From positions 2,604,001 to 2,668,000 of the forward strand of contig NZ_AP023174.1 in NCBI RefSeq assembly GCF_013426895.1: a stretch of DNA of 64,000 bases. Reading direction: 5' to 3'. A program made the position numbers and the translations under genes. Source of the DNA: Paraburkholderia largidicola (GTDB taxonomy: Bacteria; Pseudomonadota; Gammaproteobacteria; Burkholderiales; Burkholderiaceae). Below the pieces are notes generated by a model that worked only from the letters and a program-made list of their open reading frames with translations, searched no databases and had not been told where the DNA came from. This document shows, piece after piece, positions 1 through 10,802 of the stretch (positions are counted from its first letter, which is position 1; each line of letters begins with the position of its first letter).

Positions 1-35
1 TTCGGATTGTGAAAGCCGTTGAAGATGTGAATCAT
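1..35 (-). CDS. Possible 5' end of a gene leaving the window
   Basis: An ATG at 35 on the minus strand opens a frame that stays open to the window edge and would encode MIHIFNGFHNP. The start resembles that of some sugar-transfer proteins, but only eleven codons are visible and there is no clear Shine-Dalgarno. It would lie about 110 bp downstream of msbA on the same strand. I cannot name it. A GC-rich perfect palindrome (82-95) sits between it and msbA. Confidence 0.25.
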   Translation of the reverse strand, partial: MIHIFNGFHNP

Positions 36-145
36 GCCATCTGTCTGAATGGTCGCCGGCTGCGTCGTACGCATCGTAGCGGCGGGCGCGCCCGCTTGCG
101 GCACAGGGCCGCGCGGGCGTTCTCTATCGTGGGGTTACGCGGCCG

Positions 146-1939
146 TCATGCCGCATGCTGCTGAAACTGGATGCGATGCAGATGCGCATACAACCCGTTC
201 TGCGCCAGCAGTTCGCGATGGCTGCCCCGCTCGACGATACGCCCCGCGTCGAGCACGAGGATGCGGTCCGCGCGCTCGATGGTCGACAGCCGATGCGCGA
301 TCACGAGCGTCGTGCGGCCCTTCATCAGCGTTTCGAGCGCGGCCTGCACGTGGCGTTCGGATTCGGAATCGAGCGCCGACGTGGCTTCGTCGAGAATCAG
401 GATCGGCGCGTCCTTGTACACCGCGCGGGCGATCGCGAGACGCTGGCGCTGGCCGCCCGACAGCATCATGCCGTTGTCGCCGATCAGCGTCTCGATGCCG
501 TTCGGCATCGCCGCCACCGTGTCCCACAGATTGGCCGCCTGCAAGGCCGCCTTCACGCGTTCCGCGTCCGCGGGCTGTCCGTAGGCGACGTTGTTCGCGA
601 TCGTGTCGTTGAACAGCACGACGTCCTGGCTCACCATCGCGATCTGGCTGCGCAAATCATGGATGCCGTACTCCGCCAACGGGACGCCGTCGACGAGCAC
701 CTGCCCGGCGCTCGGATCGAAGAAGCGCGGCAGCAGGTTCACCAGCGTCGTCTTGCCGCTGCCCGACGGACCGGCCAGCGCGACCATCTCGCCGGGCGCG
801 ACCTTGAACGACACGCTATCGAGCGTCTGCCGCTGCATCGGACCCGTCGCGCCGTACCTGAACGACACGTCGCGGAACTCGACTTCGCCCTTCGAGCGCT
901 CCAGTGTGCGCCCGCCGCCCGGCGGCTCCGAAGGCTCGTCGATCAGCCCGAAGATCAGTTCCGCTGCCGTCATCCCGCGCTGGAGCGGCTGGTTCACGTC
1001 CATCAGATGCTTGAGCGGCGAAATGATCAGCAGCATCGACGTGACGAACGCGACAAAGCCGCCGACCGTCGTCTGATCGTGCGACGACTGCACGACGGCA
1101 ATCGTGATCACGACAGCGAGCGCGATCGACGCCAGAAACTGCGTCAGCGGCTGCGCCAGTCCGCCCGACACCGTCATGCGCATCGAATAGCCGCGCAGCT
1201 GCTTGCTCATCTCCGTGAAGCGGTCGATCTCGTACCGCTCCCCGTTGTGCACCTTGACGACCTTATAGCCGCCCACGGTCTCCTCGACGATGTAGGACAG
1301 CTCGTTGGTCAGCGTCTGATGCTCGCGGTTCAGGCGACGCAGCCGGCGGTTGATCTTGCCCACCAGCCAGCCGATGCCCGGCAGCAGCACCGCGACGATC
1401 AGCGTCAGGCGCCAGTTCAGATAGAACAGATAGCCGAGCAGGAACACGACCGTCAGCGAATCGCGCACGAGCGTCACCATCACGCCGATCAGCACGTTCA
1501 GGATCTGGTTGACCTCGAAGACGATCGCGTTGATGACGGTGCTGGCCGTCTCGCGCTGAAAGAACGACACACTGCTGTGAATCATCCGGTTGAACATGGT
1601 CAGCCGCAGATCCAGCAGGATGCGGTTCGACACGTAGGACAGCAGATAGCCCGACGCGTACTGCGTGACGCCGCGCGCCAGCGCGAGGCCGATCACGGCG
1701 AGCGGCACGAACCACTTGGCGCTGTCGCTGCCGTGCGCGCCGAAGCCGTGGTCGAGCAGCGGCTTGAGCAAGGCGGGAATCCCCGCCTCGGTTGCGGCTA
1801 CGACGCCCATGGTAAGAATGGCGGCGACAACGGTCCAGATGAGCGGCTTCACATACGGCCACAGACGGCGCAGGACGACGACGGTCGACGTTGCTTCACC
1901 GGAGCCGATGGGCTTGCTTAACGATGGCTTGGCGCTCAA
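146..1939 (-). CDS. msbA: Lipid A export ABC transporter MsbA
   Basis: Inner-membrane ABC exporter that flips lipid A-core across the cytoplasmic membrane. The 597-residue product has the expected half-transporter layout: membrane-spanning ABC exporter domain to about residue 330, then a nucleotide-binding domain with Walker [10 protein letters not shown] (390-398), signature LSGGQ (493-497), Walker B ILILDE (513-518) and an H-loop in IAHRLS. The start is a TTG at 1939, preceded by AGAGGA at good spacing; the first in-frame ATG falls inside the first membrane helix and is too late. Divergently, the next gene is a WaaE-like glycosyltransferase, in keeping with LPS assembly. MsbA is the best name; other lipid/drug ABCB exporters are less likely. 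Confidence 0.93.
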   Translation of the reverse strand: MSAKPSLSKPIGSGEATSTVVVLRRLWPYVKPLIWTVVAAILTMGVVAATEAGIPALLKPLLDHGFGAHGSDSAKWFVPLAVIGLALARGVTQYASGYLLSYVSNRILLDLRLTMFNRMIHSSVSFFQRETASTVINAIVFEVNQILNVLIGVMVTLVRDSLTVVFLLGYLFYLNWRLTLIVAVLLPGIGWLVGKINRRLRRLNREHQTLTNELSYIVEETVGGYKVVKVHNGERYEIDRFTEMSKQLRGYSMRMTVSGGLAQPLTQFLASIALAVVITIAVVQSSHDQTTVGGFVAFVTSMLLIISPLKHLMDVNQPLQRGMTAAELIFGLIDEPSEPPGGGRTLERSKGEVEFRDVSFRYGATGPMQRQTLDSVSFKVAPGEMVALAGPSGSGKTTLVNLLPRFFDPSAGQVLVDGVPLAEYGIHDLRSQIAMVSQDVVLFNDTIANNVAYGQPADAERVKAALQAANLWDTVAAMPNGIETLIGDNGMMLSGGQRQRLAIARAVYKDAPILILDEATSALDSESERHVQAALETLMKGRTTLVIAHRLSTIERADRILVLDAGRIVERGSHRELLAQNGLYAHLHRIQFQQHAA

Positions 1940-2259
1940 GAGTTCCTCTGGGAATGCGGGCGCGCTTCACGGCACCCGTAGGCCGCCCCTCGGGCGGATT
2001 GCAAATGCGACATTGTAAACCGTTCGGCATGCCATCCCGACGCGGCTAAATGATTGGAAATCCACGCGTTTGCAGAATTTCCCGGCGCGGCGCGGGCGTG
2101 GCAGCCTGACGCGCCCGTTCGGCATGGGTCGGGAGCTTGCCGCCGGCCTGCATCGCGCCGCGCGCCGCTGTGTATATACTTGCGCAACTTTCGTTGGGCG
2201 ACGGTGCCTCGGCAGCAGGCTGGGCGGACCGTGCGCCGTCCCACCCGGCTTCGATTCGC

Positions 2260-3027
2260 ATGACACAACCCACACTCGGCGTCGCCCTCATCACGAAGAA
2301 TGCCGCGCTGCGGCTCGACGAATGTCTGCGCGCCGTTGCATTCGCCGACGAGATCGTCGTCGTCGACAGCGGCAGCACCGATCGCACCGTCGATATCGCC
2401 CGCGCGCACGGCGCGCGCGTGCTCACCCACACCGACTGGCCCGGTTTCGGCCCGCAGAAAAACCGCGCACTGGATGCCCTCGGCACGACCTGGGTGTTGT
2501 CGATCGACGCCGACGAGATCGTCACGCCGGAACTGGCCGTGTCGATTGCAGGCGTGCTCGCGGCGCCTGCCGCGGACGTCTATGCCATCGACCGCCTGTC
2601 CGCTTTCTGCGGACATTGGGTGCGTCACAGCGGCTGGTATCCCGACTGGATTCCGCGCCTTTTCAGGCGCGGCGCTGCGCGCTTCTCCGACGACCTCGTG
2701 CATGAACGGCTGGTGTTCGATACGCCCGCGAAGCGGCTGGAAGGCAAGCTGATGCACCACTCGTACGAAGACTTCGAGACGGTGCTGCGCAAGCTCGACG
2801 CGTATTCGACGGCGGGCGCACAACAGCGTCATGCGGCAGGTCAACGCGGCAGCTTCGGAAAGGCCGTCGCGCGAGGCGCGTGGGCGTTCGTGCGGACCTA
2901 TCTGTTGCGGCGTGGGTTTCTCGACGGCCGGGCGGGTTTCATGATCGCGATGTTCAATGCGGAAACCGTGTATTACCGGTTTCTGAAGCTCGCGCACCTC
3001 GGCCGCGAGAAGGCTTCGGGTCGTTGA
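2260..3027 (+). CDS. Family 2 glycosyltransferase, WaaE-like (LPS core)
   Basis: Cytoplasmic GT-A fold sugar transferase of 255 residues. The N-terminus (TLGVALITKNAALRL) and the segment DEIVVVDSGSTDRT are typical of GT2 nucleotide-sugar binding, and IDADE supplies the DxD-type metal/UDP-sugar site. Size and motifs fit the WaaE/KdtX group, which adds glucose to the LPS inner core. I take the ATG at 2260 because it begins immediately before the conserved core; there is no clear ribosome-binding site, and an upstream in-frame start at 2137 would add 41 residues without family support. It is divergent from msbA and convergent with dnaE. The exact acceptor and donor cannot be read from sequence. 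Confidence 0.8.
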   Translation: MTQPTLGVALITKNAALRLDECLRAVAFADEIVVVDSGSTDRTVDIARAHGARVLTHTDWPGFGPQKNRALDALGTTWVLSIDADEIVTPELAVSIAGVLAAPAADVYAIDRLSAFCGHWVRHSGWYPDWIPRLFRRGAARFSDDLVHERLVFDTPAKRLEGKLMHHSYEDFETVLRKLDAYSTAGAQQRHAAGQRGSFGKAVARGAWAFVRTYLLRRGFLDGRAGFMIAMFNAETVYYRFLKLAHLGREKASGR

Positions 3028-3086
3028 GCGGGGGCGGTTCGGTTAGTCAGACTCGGTTAATCAACACCGCCCGCCCGTCACCGGCG

Positions 3087-6000
3087 TCAGTACACGATCT
3101 CGATCGCGCTGCCTGAAAACTCGCTGCGCAACGCGGCGAGCAGTTCGTCCGTTGGCTTCACGCGCCATGCATCGCCGAGCCGCACCTCGCCTTCCGCGTT
3201 GTCGCTGCGATAGACGATCTGCACGGCGAGGCCGTTCGGCATCGGCGCGGATGGCCGCTGCCCGCGCCCGCCCGAATCGCCGTTGCCGCCGAAGCCGCCA
3301 CGGCCGCCGCCGCGCGCGGCAGGCGCCGGCGCTGCGACTTCCGCGTCTTCCGGCTTCGCACGATAGGCTTCGAGCACGGAGCGCAACACGAGCGCATTCG
3401 CATTGCCGTTCATCTGCACCTTCACCGCCTGCGCGTAACGCGTGCGTGCGCGGCCAAGGTCCATCGGCGTATCGACGGTGAAACGAATGCCGCCCGTGAA
3501 CGCATCGTTACGCGCCTGGCCTTGCACGACGAGCAGTTCGTCTTCCTTGAACAACTGCTTGTGCGCCTCGAATTGCTCATTGAAGACAGTCACTTCGCAC
3601 TGGCCCGTGCCGTCGTCGAGCAGCGCGATCAGCATCTTGCCGCGCTGGGTCATCTGCGTGCGCAGCGACACGATCACGCCCGCCACCAGCTTGTCGCGCC
3701 CTTCCTTCAATTCGCCGATCTTCTGACGAACGAAGCGACGCACTTCGTCCTTGTAGGCGTCGAACAGATGACCCGACAGGTAGAAACCGAGCGCCGTCTT
3801 CTCTTCCTGCAAACGGCGCTTTTCCGGCCACGCGGGTTCGTCGATCAGTTCATGACCCTGCGACGGCGCATCGCCCATGTCGAACAGGCCCGCCTGCATC
3901 GCGTTGGCGCTCGCCTGATCCGCGGCTTCCATGGCGAGCGACACGGACGCGATCAGTTGCGCGCGGTTCTCGTGCAAGGAATCGAACGCGCCTGCGCGAA
4001 TCAGTGCTTCGATCGTGCGGCGGTTGACGATGCGGCGGTCGATCCGGTTGCAGAAATCGAACAGATCGACGAACTTGCCTTCTTCGCGCGCGCGCAGGAT
4101 TTCTTCGATCGCGTTCTGACCGCTGCCCTTGATCGCGCCAAGACCGTAGCGGATCGTGCGCGAACGCTTGCCGTCGGCTTCCGCGACAGGCTCGAAGCGG
4201 TACGCGGACATGTTGATGTCGGGCGGCAGCACGGCCATCTTGTTCGCGATGCAGTCTTCGAACAGGATCTTGACCTTGTCCGTGTCGTCCATCGCGAGCG
4301 ACATATTGGCCGCCATGAATTCGGCGGGATGGTGCGCCTTGAGCCACGCGGTGTGGTACGCGAGCAGCGCATACGCAGCCGCGTGCGACTTGTTGAAGCC
4401 GTAGCCCGCGAACTTCTCCATCAGGTCGAAGGTTTCGTCCGCCTTCTCGCGTGTCAGACCGTTCTTCGCGGCGCCTTCCGCGAAGATCTCGCGGTGCTTC
4501 GCCATTTCCTCGGGCTTTTTCTTGCCCATCGCGCGACGCAGCAAGTCGGCGCCGCCCAGCGAATAGCCGCCGATGATCTGCGCCATCTGCATCACCTGCT
4601 CCTGGTAGACCATGATGCCGTAGGTCTCTTTCAGAACAGGTTCGACGCGCGGATCCGGATACTCGACCACTTCGCGGCCGTGCTTACGCGCACAGAAGCT
4701 CGGAATCAGATCCATCGGGCCCGGACGATACAACGCCACGAGCGCGATGATGTCCTCGAAGCGGTCGGGCTGCGCGTCCTTCAGCATGCCTTGCATGCCG
4801 CGGCTTTCCAGCTGGAACACGGCGACCGTATTCGCTTTCTTGAGGATCGAGAACGACGCGGGGTCGTCGAGCGGCACCTGCGCAAGCGACCAGTTTTCCT
4901 TCGACGGATCGAGACGGCGAATGTAGCGCTCGGCCCAGTCGAGAATGGTCAGCGTGGTCAGACCCAAGAAGTCGAACTTCACGAGGCCGACGGCCTCGAC
5001 GTCGTCCTTGTCGTACTGGCTCACGACGCCGCTTTCATCGCCCTGCGTGTAAAGCGGACAGAAATCCGTCAGCTTGCCGGGCGCGATCAGCACGCCGCCC
5101 GCGTGCATGCCGACGTTACGCGTCAAGCCTTCCACGCGCTGCGCGAGTTCCAGCAGCTGATGCACTTCGTCTTCGTTGTCGAAGCGCTCCTGCAAGAGCG
5201 GTTCTTCCTTCATCGCGTCGGCGATGGTGACGTGCTTGCCGGGCTTGAACGGAATCAGCTTGGCGACGCCGTCCGTGAACATGTAGCCGAGATCGAGCAC
5301 GCGGCCGATATCGCGCACGGCCGCCTTCGCGGCCATCGTGCCGAACGTCGCGATCTGAGAGACGGCATCTGCACCGTACTTTTCCTTCACGTACTGGATC
5401 ACGCGATCGCGGCCGTGCTGACAGAAGTCGATGTCGAAGTCGGGCATCGACACCCGCTCAGGATTCAGAAAACGTTCGAACAGCAGGTTGTAGCGCAGCG
5501 GATCGAGGTCGGTAATGCCGAGCGCGTACGCGACCAGCGAGCCCGCGCCCGAGCCCCGGCCCGGCCCTACCGGGACACCGTTGTTCTTCGCCCAGTTGAT
5601 GAAGTCCGCGACGATCAGGAAGTAGCCGGGGAAGCCCATCTTGATGATCGTGCCGCATTCGAAGTCGAGACGCGCGTAGTACGTTTCGCGCTGCGCGTCG
5701 CGTTCGGTCTGCTCCGGGAACAGTTGCTCGAGACGCCTCTCCAGGCCTTCCTTCGACAATTGCACCAGATAGTCGTCGAGCGACATGCCGTCGGGCGTCG
5801 GGAACAGCGGCAGTTTGGGCTTGCCGAGTTCGAGCGTCAGATTGCAGCGCTTCGCGATTTCAATCGTGTTCGCGACGGCCGACGGAATGTCCGCGAACAT
5901 CTCGACCATCTCGGCTTGCGTGCGGAAATACTGGTCCGTCGTGAAGCGCTTCTGGCGACGCGGATTCGCGAGCATGTCGCCTTCCGAAATACACACGCGC

Positions 6001-6656
6001 GCTTCGTGCGCGGTGAAGTCGTCGGGCGTCATGAACTGCAGCGGATGCGTGGCGACCACGGGTAGTTTCAGCGACGCCGCGAGCGCGACCGCCTGCTGCA
6101 CATACGCCTCCGCACCGGGCTGACCGCCGCGCTGCAGCTCGATATAGAAACCGTTCGGGAAGATCGTCGCCCAGCGCTGCGCGTTGCGCCTCGCGGCTTC
6201 TTCGTTGCCCGCCGCGAGCGCCAGACCAACATCGCCGTGCTGCGCGCCCGACAGCGCGAGCAGCCCTTCGGCGAGCCCGCTTTCGAGCCACGCCGTTTCC
6301 ACTTCCGCGCGCCCGCGATACTGGTTCGTCAGCCACGCCTTCGACAGCAGTTCGCAAAGATTCAGATAGCCGGTCTTGTTCTTGACCAGCAGTAGAAGCC
6401 GCGATGGCTTGTCGCGGTCGTCGGGATTCGTGATCCAGACGTCGCAGCCGGCAATGGGTTTGACCCCTTTGCCACGGGCTTCCTGATAGAAACGGACGAG
6501 ACCGAATGCATTGCCGAGGTCGGTGAGCGCGAGCGCGCCCTGACCGTCTTTGGCAGCGGAATCGACGACGTCGTCGATACGCACGATGCCATCGGCAATC
6601 GAGAATTCGGAGTGAACGCGGAGATGGACGAAGCGGGGATCTGACATGGGCGACAT
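3087..6656 (-). CDS. dnaE: DNA polymerase III alpha subunit
   Basis: Replicative polymerase catalytic subunit, 1189 residues. The N-terminal PHP domain begins at [16 protein letters not shown]; the palm carries the catalytic acidic motif PDFDIDF; finger and tandem HhH regions follow, then an OB-fold ([18 protein letters not shown]). Before the last beta-binding and tail region there is a glycine-rich, disordered-looking segment (roughly residues 1110-1140) full of GRGG and GGNG repeats. ATG 6656 is favoured because GGGAGG lies 11 nt upstream; an alternative ATG at 6647 (MSDPRF) is also common in relatives. It is convergent with the glycosyltransferase and divergent from trhO. Identity is secure. 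Confidence 0.96.
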   Translation of the reverse strand: MSPMSDPRFVHLRVHSEFSIADGIVRIDDVVDSAAKDGQGALALTDLGNAFGLVRFYQEARGKGVKPIAGCDVWITNPDDRDKPSRLLLLVKNKTGYLNLCELLSKAWLTNQYRGRAEVETAWLESGLAEGLLALSGAQHGDVGLALAAGNEEAARRNAQRWATIFPNGFYIELQRGGQPGAEAYVQQAVALAASLKLPVVATHPLQFMTPDDFTAHEARVCISEGDMLANPRRQKRFTTDQYFRTQAEMVEMFADIPSAVANTIEIAKRCNLTLELGKPKLPLFPTPDGMSLDDYLVQLSKEGLERRLEQLFPEQTERDAQRETYYARLDFECGTIIKMGFPGYFLIVADFINWAKNNGVPVGPGRGSGAGSLVAYALGITDLDPLRYNLLFERFLNPERVSMPDFDIDFCQHGRDRVIQYVKEKYGADAVSQIATFGTMAAKAAVRDIGRVLDLGYMFTDGVAKLIPFKPGKHVTIADAMKEEPLLQERFDNEDEVHQLLELAQRVEGLTRNVGMHAGGVLIAPGKLTDFCPLYTQGDESGVVSQYDKDDVEAVGLVKFDFLGLTTLTILDWAERYIRRLDPSKENWSLAQVPLDDPASFSILKKANTVAVFQLESRGMQGMLKDAQPDRFEDIIALVALYRPGPMDLIPSFCARKHGREVVEYPDPRVEPVLKETYGIMVYQEQVMQMAQIIGGYSLGGADLLRRAMGKKKPEEMAKHREIFAEGAAKNGLTREKADETFDLMEKFAGYGFNKSHAAAYALLAYHTAWLKAHHPAEFMAANMSLAMDDTDKVKILFEDCIANKMAVLPPDINMSAYRFEPVAEADGKRSRTIRYGLGAIKGSGQNAIEEILRAREEGKFVDLFDFCNRIDRRIVNRRTIEALIRAGAFDSLHENRAQLIASVSLAMEAADQASANAMQAGLFDMGDAPSQGHELIDEPAWPEKRRLQEEKTALGFYLSGHLFDAYKDEVRRFVRQKIGELKEGRDKLVAGVIVSLRTQMTQRGKMLIALLDDGTGQCEVTVFNEQFEAHKQLFKEDELLVVQGQARNDAFTGGIRFTVDTPMDLGRARTRYAQAVKVQMNGNANALVLRSVLEAYRAKPEDAEVAAPAPAARGGGRGGFGGNGDSGGRGQRPSAPMPNGLAVQIVYRSDNAEGEVRLGDAWRVKPTDELLAALRSEFSGSAIEIVY

Positions 6657-6939
6657 TGTAACCCCGCCCTCCCGAAATTTTTCGCCGCAAGCGCTGCCAA
6701 AAGCCTTCGTTGGCCACCCGGCCAGCCGGCCTCGCGCACGCGCCTTTGTCAATGGCCGTGAGCACACGCCGGGGTTGGCCATTCGGCTATTTCGACGCAG
6801 GTCAATATGCCGTCCGGCGGATTGCGGGCCAACTGTCAGGATGAGGGATAATACGCGTTCGAATCCATTTTTCTGCCGTACGCGTGCTGCGCCTGCCCTT
6901 GTGCGCGCGCCGCGCACGGCGCTTTATCGCTGGACCAGC

Positions 6940-7815
6940 ATGAACATCCTGAATCTTTCGTCCTATCAGTTCGTCACGCTCGACAAAACCGTCGAATGGC
7001 GGCCGCTCGTCACCGCGCGCTGCAACGAACTCGGCCTGCGCGGCACCATCCTGCTCGCGCCGGAGGGCATCAACCTGTTTGTCGCCGGTGAAATTGCGCA
7101 AGTACGCGAGTTCATCGACTACGTTCGCCACGATCCCCTGTTCGAAGGCAAATTCGCGGAACTGCAATTCAAGGAAAGCCTGTCGGAGAAGCAGCCGTTT
7201 CGCCGCATGCTCGTCAAGCTCAAGCGCGAAATCATCACGATGAAAAAGCCGGCCATCCAGCCGGAGCTGGGCCGCGCGCCGGCTGTCGACGCCCACACGC
7301 TGAAGGCATGGCTCGACCGCGGCCACGACGACGCAGGCCGCCCCGTCGTGATGCTCGACACGCGCAACGCATTCGAAGTCGACGTCGGCACGTTCGACAA
7401 AGCGCTCGACTTCCGGATTACGAAGTTCAGCGAATTCCCCGAGGTGATCGAGCAGAACCGCGCGGACCTCGAAGGCAAGACGGTCGTGTCGTTCTGCACG
7501 GGCGGCATCCGCTGCGAAAAGGCGGCCATCCACATGAAGGAAGTCGGCATCGAGAATGTCTATCAGCTCGAAGGCGGCATCCTGAAGTATTTCGAGGAAG
7601 TGGGCGGCGCGCATTACAACGGCGAGTGCTTCGTGTTCGACTACCGCACCTCGCTCGACCCGAATCTGCAGCCGACCTCGACCACGCAATGCTTCGGCTG
7701 CCGCGCGGTTGTCACGCCGGAAGACCAGAAGTCGCCGTTCTACGTGCCCGGCAAGACCTGCGCGGCCTGTCATCCGGAAGCGCAGCGGCAGGCCAATGCG
7801 GCGCAAGCGGCATAA
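6940..7815 (+). CDS. trhO: tRNA uridine(34) hydroxylase TrhO (YceA family)
   Basis: Rhodanese-family enzyme that makes 5-hydroxyuridine at wobble position 34 of tRNAs, using molecular oxygen. The 291-residue product has the YceA N-terminal domain ([11 protein letters not shown]), a rhodanese domain with [12 protein letters not shown], and the active-site loop SFCTGGIRC (Cys186, Cys192). The C-terminus has two Cys pairs (CFGC and CAACH) as in family members. The ATG at 6940 matches the usual family start; upstream extension is not coding-like. It precedes gluQRS by 86 bp on the same strand, so two position-34 tRNA enzymes are neighbours. Function is inferred from family; no promoter stands out. 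Confidence 0.92.
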   Translation: MNILNLSSYQFVTLDKTVEWRPLVTARCNELGLRGTILLAPEGINLFVAGEIAQVREFIDYVRHDPLFEGKFAELQFKESLSEKQPFRRMLVKLKREIITMKKPAIQPELGRAPAVDAHTLKAWLDRGHDDAGRPVVMLDTRNAFEVDVGTFDKALDFRITKFSEFPEVIEQNRADLEGKTVVSFCTGGIRCEKAAIHMKEVGIENVYQLEGGILKYFEEVGGAHYNGECFVFDYRTSLDPNLQPTSTTQCFGCRAVVTPEDQKSPFYVPGKTCAACHPEAQRQANAAQAA

Positions 7816-7901
7816 CCGCGTTGCGCGCATCGCGTCATCGCTGCCCGCATGAATCTGTTTCGCATGAATCGCCTCGTCGCGGTCCGTAACGGCCTGGCGA
7901 T

Positions 7902-8792
7902 ATGACGACGGGCAGCGAACCCTATCGCGGCCGTTTCGCGCCGTCGCCGACGGGCCCGCTGCATTTCGGCTCGCTGGTCAGCGCGCTGGCAAGCTGGCTC
8001 GATGCGCGTGCACATCGTGGCGTGTGGCTCGTGCGTATCGAGGACATCGACGGTCCGCGCACCGTGCCCGGCGCAGCAGAACATATTCTCGATACCCTCG
8101 CCCGCTTCGGCATGGTGGCCGACGAGCCGCCCGCCTGGCAAAGCCAGCGCATGCCGCTCTACCAGCAGGCCTTCGAGCGCCTGCAGGCCGCGGGCCTCGT
8201 CTATCCGTGCGGCTGCACGCGCAAGGAAATCGCCGATTCGCTCGTGCGCGCGCATGCGCGCCACACCACCCTCGCCTATCCCGGCACCTGCCGCGACGGC
8301 CTGCACGGCAAACCCGCGCGCGCATGGCGTCTGCGCGTGCCCGACGGCGACGCGGCCATCGTGACCTTCGACGACGGCTGGCAAGGTCGGCAGACGCAGA
8401 ACCTCGCCACCGAGGTCGGCGATTTCGTCCTGCGCCGCGCGGACGACCAATGGGCGTATCAACTGGCCGTCGTCGTCGACGATGCGGATCAAGGCATCAC
8501 GCACATCGTGCGCGGCGCGGACCTGCTCGATTCGACCGCGCGGCAGATCTATCTGCAACAGTGCCTGGGCGTGCCGACGCCCTCTTATCTGCATGTGCCC
8601 GTCGTCACGAACGCCGACGGCGAGAAGCTCAGCAAGCAGACGGGTGCTTTGGCGCTGGGCGCGACGGACCCGCTCGTCGCGCTGAACGATGCGGCGCGGC
8701 ACCTCGGCCTGAACCTGGCGCAAGCTGCGACATCGCTCGATTCGTTCTATGCGAAAGCGATCGCCGCGTGGTCGGAGCGCGTCAAACGCTGA
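7902..8792 (+). CDS. gluQ: Glutamyl-Q tRNA(Asp) synthetase
   Basis: Truncated glutamyl-tRNA-synthetase paralogue that charges glutamate onto the queuosine base at position 34 of tRNA-Asp. The 296-residue product has the class I core only: [15 protein letters not shown] with the HIGH-equivalent near residue 21, and the KMSKS-equivalent [10 protein letters not shown] near residue 245. Zinc ligands appear at Cys103, Cys105 and Cys130 (PCGCTRKEI then a distal Cys). The anticodon-binding domain of GltX is absent, which is diagnostic. It follows trhO and ends 33 bp before a strong hairpin terminator shared with the converging helicase gene. Confidence 0.93.
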   Translation: MTTGSEPYRGRFAPSPTGPLHFGSLVSALASWLDARAHRGVWLVRIEDIDGPRTVPGAAEHILDTLARFGMVADEPPAWQSQRMPLYQQAFERLQAAGLVYPCGCTRKEIADSLVRAHARHTTLAYPGTCRDGLHGKPARAWRLRVPDGDAAIVTFDDGWQGRQTQNLATEVGDFVLRRADDQWAYQLAVVVDDADQGITHIVRGADLLDSTARQIYLQQCLGVPTPSYLHVPVVTNADGEKLSKQTGALALGATDPLVALNDAARHLGLNLAQAATSLDSFYAKAIAAWSERVKR

Positions 8793-8824
8793 CGCACGCA
8801 CCCGCAGCACCAGCCGCAAAAAAG

Positions 8825-8850
8825 AAACGGCGCCTGCAAAGGCGCCGTTT
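8825..8850. terminator. Bidirectional hairpin terminator between gluQRS and the RNA helicase
   Basis: Perfect 10-bp stem AAACGGCGCC / GGCGCCGTTT with a TGCAAA loop, flanked by A-rich and T-rich tracts. It lies just after gluQRS and downstream of the convergent helicase gene, so it can serve both. Confidence 0.8.
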
Positions 8851-8900
8851 TCATTTGAGACCCTCGCCGTCCGCGCAACAACGCGAACAGCGGCACGACG

Positions 8901-10358
8901 TCAGTTCGAAGTCGTCGTCTTGCGCGGCATGCCGAAGCCACCCAGCAGCGCGGCGAGCGGCTGCTTCGAAGCAGGCTTCTGCGGCGCGCTGGGCGCTTCG
9001 TCGCGCTTCGCCGCAGCCGACACCGCCGAAGGCGACGGCTCATACGGCTTCAGGAAGAAATCGTCGACAGGTTGCTGACGATGGTGCGTCCCGTGCGGAC
9101 GCTCATGCGCGCCCGTCGTGCGGCGGCGGCTGCCACCGCGATCGTCGCGTTCGCGCCGCGCACCACGCTCGTCGTGATGATGACGCACGGGGGTATCGAC
9201 GGTCAGACGCTGCACGTCGAGCGGCCGCTTGATCAGCTTCTCGATGTCGGCAAGCTGCTTGCGCTCGTTCGGGCTGAACAGCGACAGCGCATCGCCCGAT
9301 GCGCCCGCGCGGCCCGTCCGGCCGATCCGGTGCACGTAGTCTTCCGCATTGAACGGCAGATCGAAGTTGATCACGGCCGGCAGTTCGGCAATGTCGAGAC
9401 CGCGCGCCGCCACGTCCGTTGCGACCAGCGCCTCGATCTCGCCGCGCTTGAACGCGTCGAGCGCCTGCATCCGTTCGCTCTGCGTTCGGTCGCCGTGAAT
9501 CGCCGTGGCGACCACGCCGTCGCGTTCCAGCTGACGCGCAAGACGGCTCGCGCCGATCTTGCTGTTACAGAACACGATCACCTGCTTGAGGCCGCGATCG
9601 CGGATCAGTTTGACGACGGCGCCCGTCTTGTCGCCCTCGGCAACCTCGTAGACGATCTGCGTGACATTCGTTGCCGTCGAATTGCTGCGCGCCACTTCGA
9701 TCGTCTGCGGATTGCGCAGGTACGTGGCCGCAAGCTTCTTGATTTCGGGCGAGAACGTTGCCGAGAACAGCAGCGTCTGGCGCTCGGCGGGCAGCAGGTT
9801 CAGGATGCGCTGCAAGTCGGGCAGGAAGCCCATGTCGAGCATCCGGTCGGCTTCGTCGAGCACGAGAATCTGGACCTGGCCGAGGTTGGCCGTCTTCTGC
9901 TGCACGTGGTCGAGCAGGCGTCCCGGCGTCGCGATCAGGATTTCGACGCCGCGCCGCAGTTCCGCCGATTGCGGATTCATGTCGACGCCGCCGAACACGA
10001 CGGCGCTACGCAGCGACGTGTGCTTGGCGTATGCCTGCACGTTCGCGGCGACCTGGTCGGCGAGTTCGCGTGTCGGCGTGAGGATCAGCGCACGGACGGG
10101 ATGGCGGGCCGGCGAGGCGCTCGTGCTCGCGAGCGGCAGCAGACGCTGGATGATAGGCAGCGAAAAGCCCGCCGTCTTGCCCGTCCCCGTTTGCGCGGCG
10201 CCCATCACGTCCCGGCCGCCCAATACGACAGGGATCGCCTCGGCCTGGATCGGCGTCGGCGTCGTGTAGCCCTGTTCCGCGATGGCTTTGAGAATGTCGG
10301 CATGAAGGCCGAACTGGTCGAAGGTCGCGTTGGTAGGCGTGGTTGCTGTGTCGGACAT
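8901..10358 (-). CDS. rhlE: DEAD-box ATP-dependent RNA helicase, RhlE type
   Basis: RNA helicase involved in RNA remodelling, ribosome assembly or decay. The 485-residue protein shows the Q motif (PTPIQAEAIP), Walker A AQTGTGKT (55-62), VLDEADRMLD, the SAT motif (FSATFS) and HRIGRTGRAG. The C-terminal tail is rich in Arg, His and Gly (RRERDDRGGSRRR), as is usual for RhlE-type RNA-binding tails. ATG 10358 begins the conserved MSDTATTP start; a TTG at 10409 would extend it without support. RhlE versus other DEAD-box subgroups rests on overall pattern only. A 444-bp upstream region with hairpins may carry regulation. Confidence 0.87.
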   Translation of the reverse strand: MSDTATTPTNATFDQFGLHADILKAIAEQGYTTPTPIQAEAIPVVLGGRDVMGAAQTGTGKTAGFSLPIIQRLLPLASTSASPARHPVRALILTPTRELADQVAANVQAYAKHTSLRSAVVFGGVDMNPQSAELRRGVEILIATPGRLLDHVQQKTANLGQVQILVLDEADRMLDMGFLPDLQRILNLLPAERQTLLFSATFSPEIKKLAATYLRNPQTIEVARSNSTATNVTQIVYEVAEGDKTGAVVKLIRDRGLKQVIVFCNSKIGASRLARQLERDGVVATAIHGDRTQSERMQALDAFKRGEIEALVATDVAARGLDIAELPAVINFDLPFNAEDYVHRIGRTGRAGASGDALSLFSPNERKQLADIEKLIKRPLDVQRLTVDTPVRHHHDERGARRERDDRGGSRRRTTGAHERPHGTHHRQQPVDDFFLKPYEPSPSAVSAAAKRDEAPSAPQKPASKQPLAALLGGFGMPRKTTTSN

Positions 10359-10802
10359 GGTGGCTTTCGCTAAAAATGCGCCTGCGCTCAGCCGCTTGCG
10401 CGTTGCCAAAGGCGGCCGCGGGGGCGTCCGCTCAGATTGTTTCTGCAGCTTCTTCTGCAGCGGCCGCAGCCGCGGAGGGCATCAGGACATCAGGATGAAG
10501 GCGGAGCCACGGCGTTCCACACAAGGCCCGAACTCGCATCGGCAGATATCGGCGAGTGTCGGCAACATGCGGCCGGCTCCGGCCGGCGGAAACATCCGCC
10601 GGAAAGGGCGGTATTGTAGCACTTCGGCACTAATACCCATGGCGCGCAAGCGGAGTTTCTGCTTGTCGCGCCCGCGCCGTCATCAATACGGCATATTTCA
10701 AGCGGGGACGGACCATAGCCGACGCGGGCAGCGTAGACGCCTGACGAGTCAATTCGGTGACAGCAAGCCGACCGCCGCCCCGCCCCACTTATGTCGCCCC
10801 GT
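10359..10802. other. Intergenic region 5' of the RNA helicase
   Basis: No convincing gene. Short open frames on the plus strand lack ribosome-binding sites and look like GC-rich noise. The region contains CTGCAG/GCGGCCGC-type palindromes near 10440-10480 and a stable hairpin at 10583-10602. As the ALDH gene ends at 10803 and the helicase starts at 10358 on the same strand, the region holds the ALDH operon end and the helicase leader. Confidence 0.5.
10583..10602. repeat. Perfect 8-bp hairpin, GC-rich
   Basis: CCGGCGGA / TCCGCCGG with an AACA loop, immediately next to a second GC-rich dyad (GGCCGGCTCCGGCCGG). There is no T-tract on either side, so it is not a classical intrinsic terminator. 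It could be a structured leader element of the helicase mRNA or the 3' end of the ALDH transcript. Confidence 0.45.

Noticed and set aside
155..1921. 588-residue plus-strand frame opposite msbA
   Set aside because: Antisense shadow caused by high third-position GC; Arg/His/Gln-rich with no domain, and msbA on the other strand is certain.
3028..3086. Possible terminator between the glycosyltransferase and dnaE
   Set aside because: GGGGGCGGT and ACCGCCCGCC could pair, but the loop is long and there is no T-tract.
3522..6065. 847-residue plus-strand frame opposite dnaE
   Set aside because: Antisense shadow of dnaE; biased composition and no recognisable motif.
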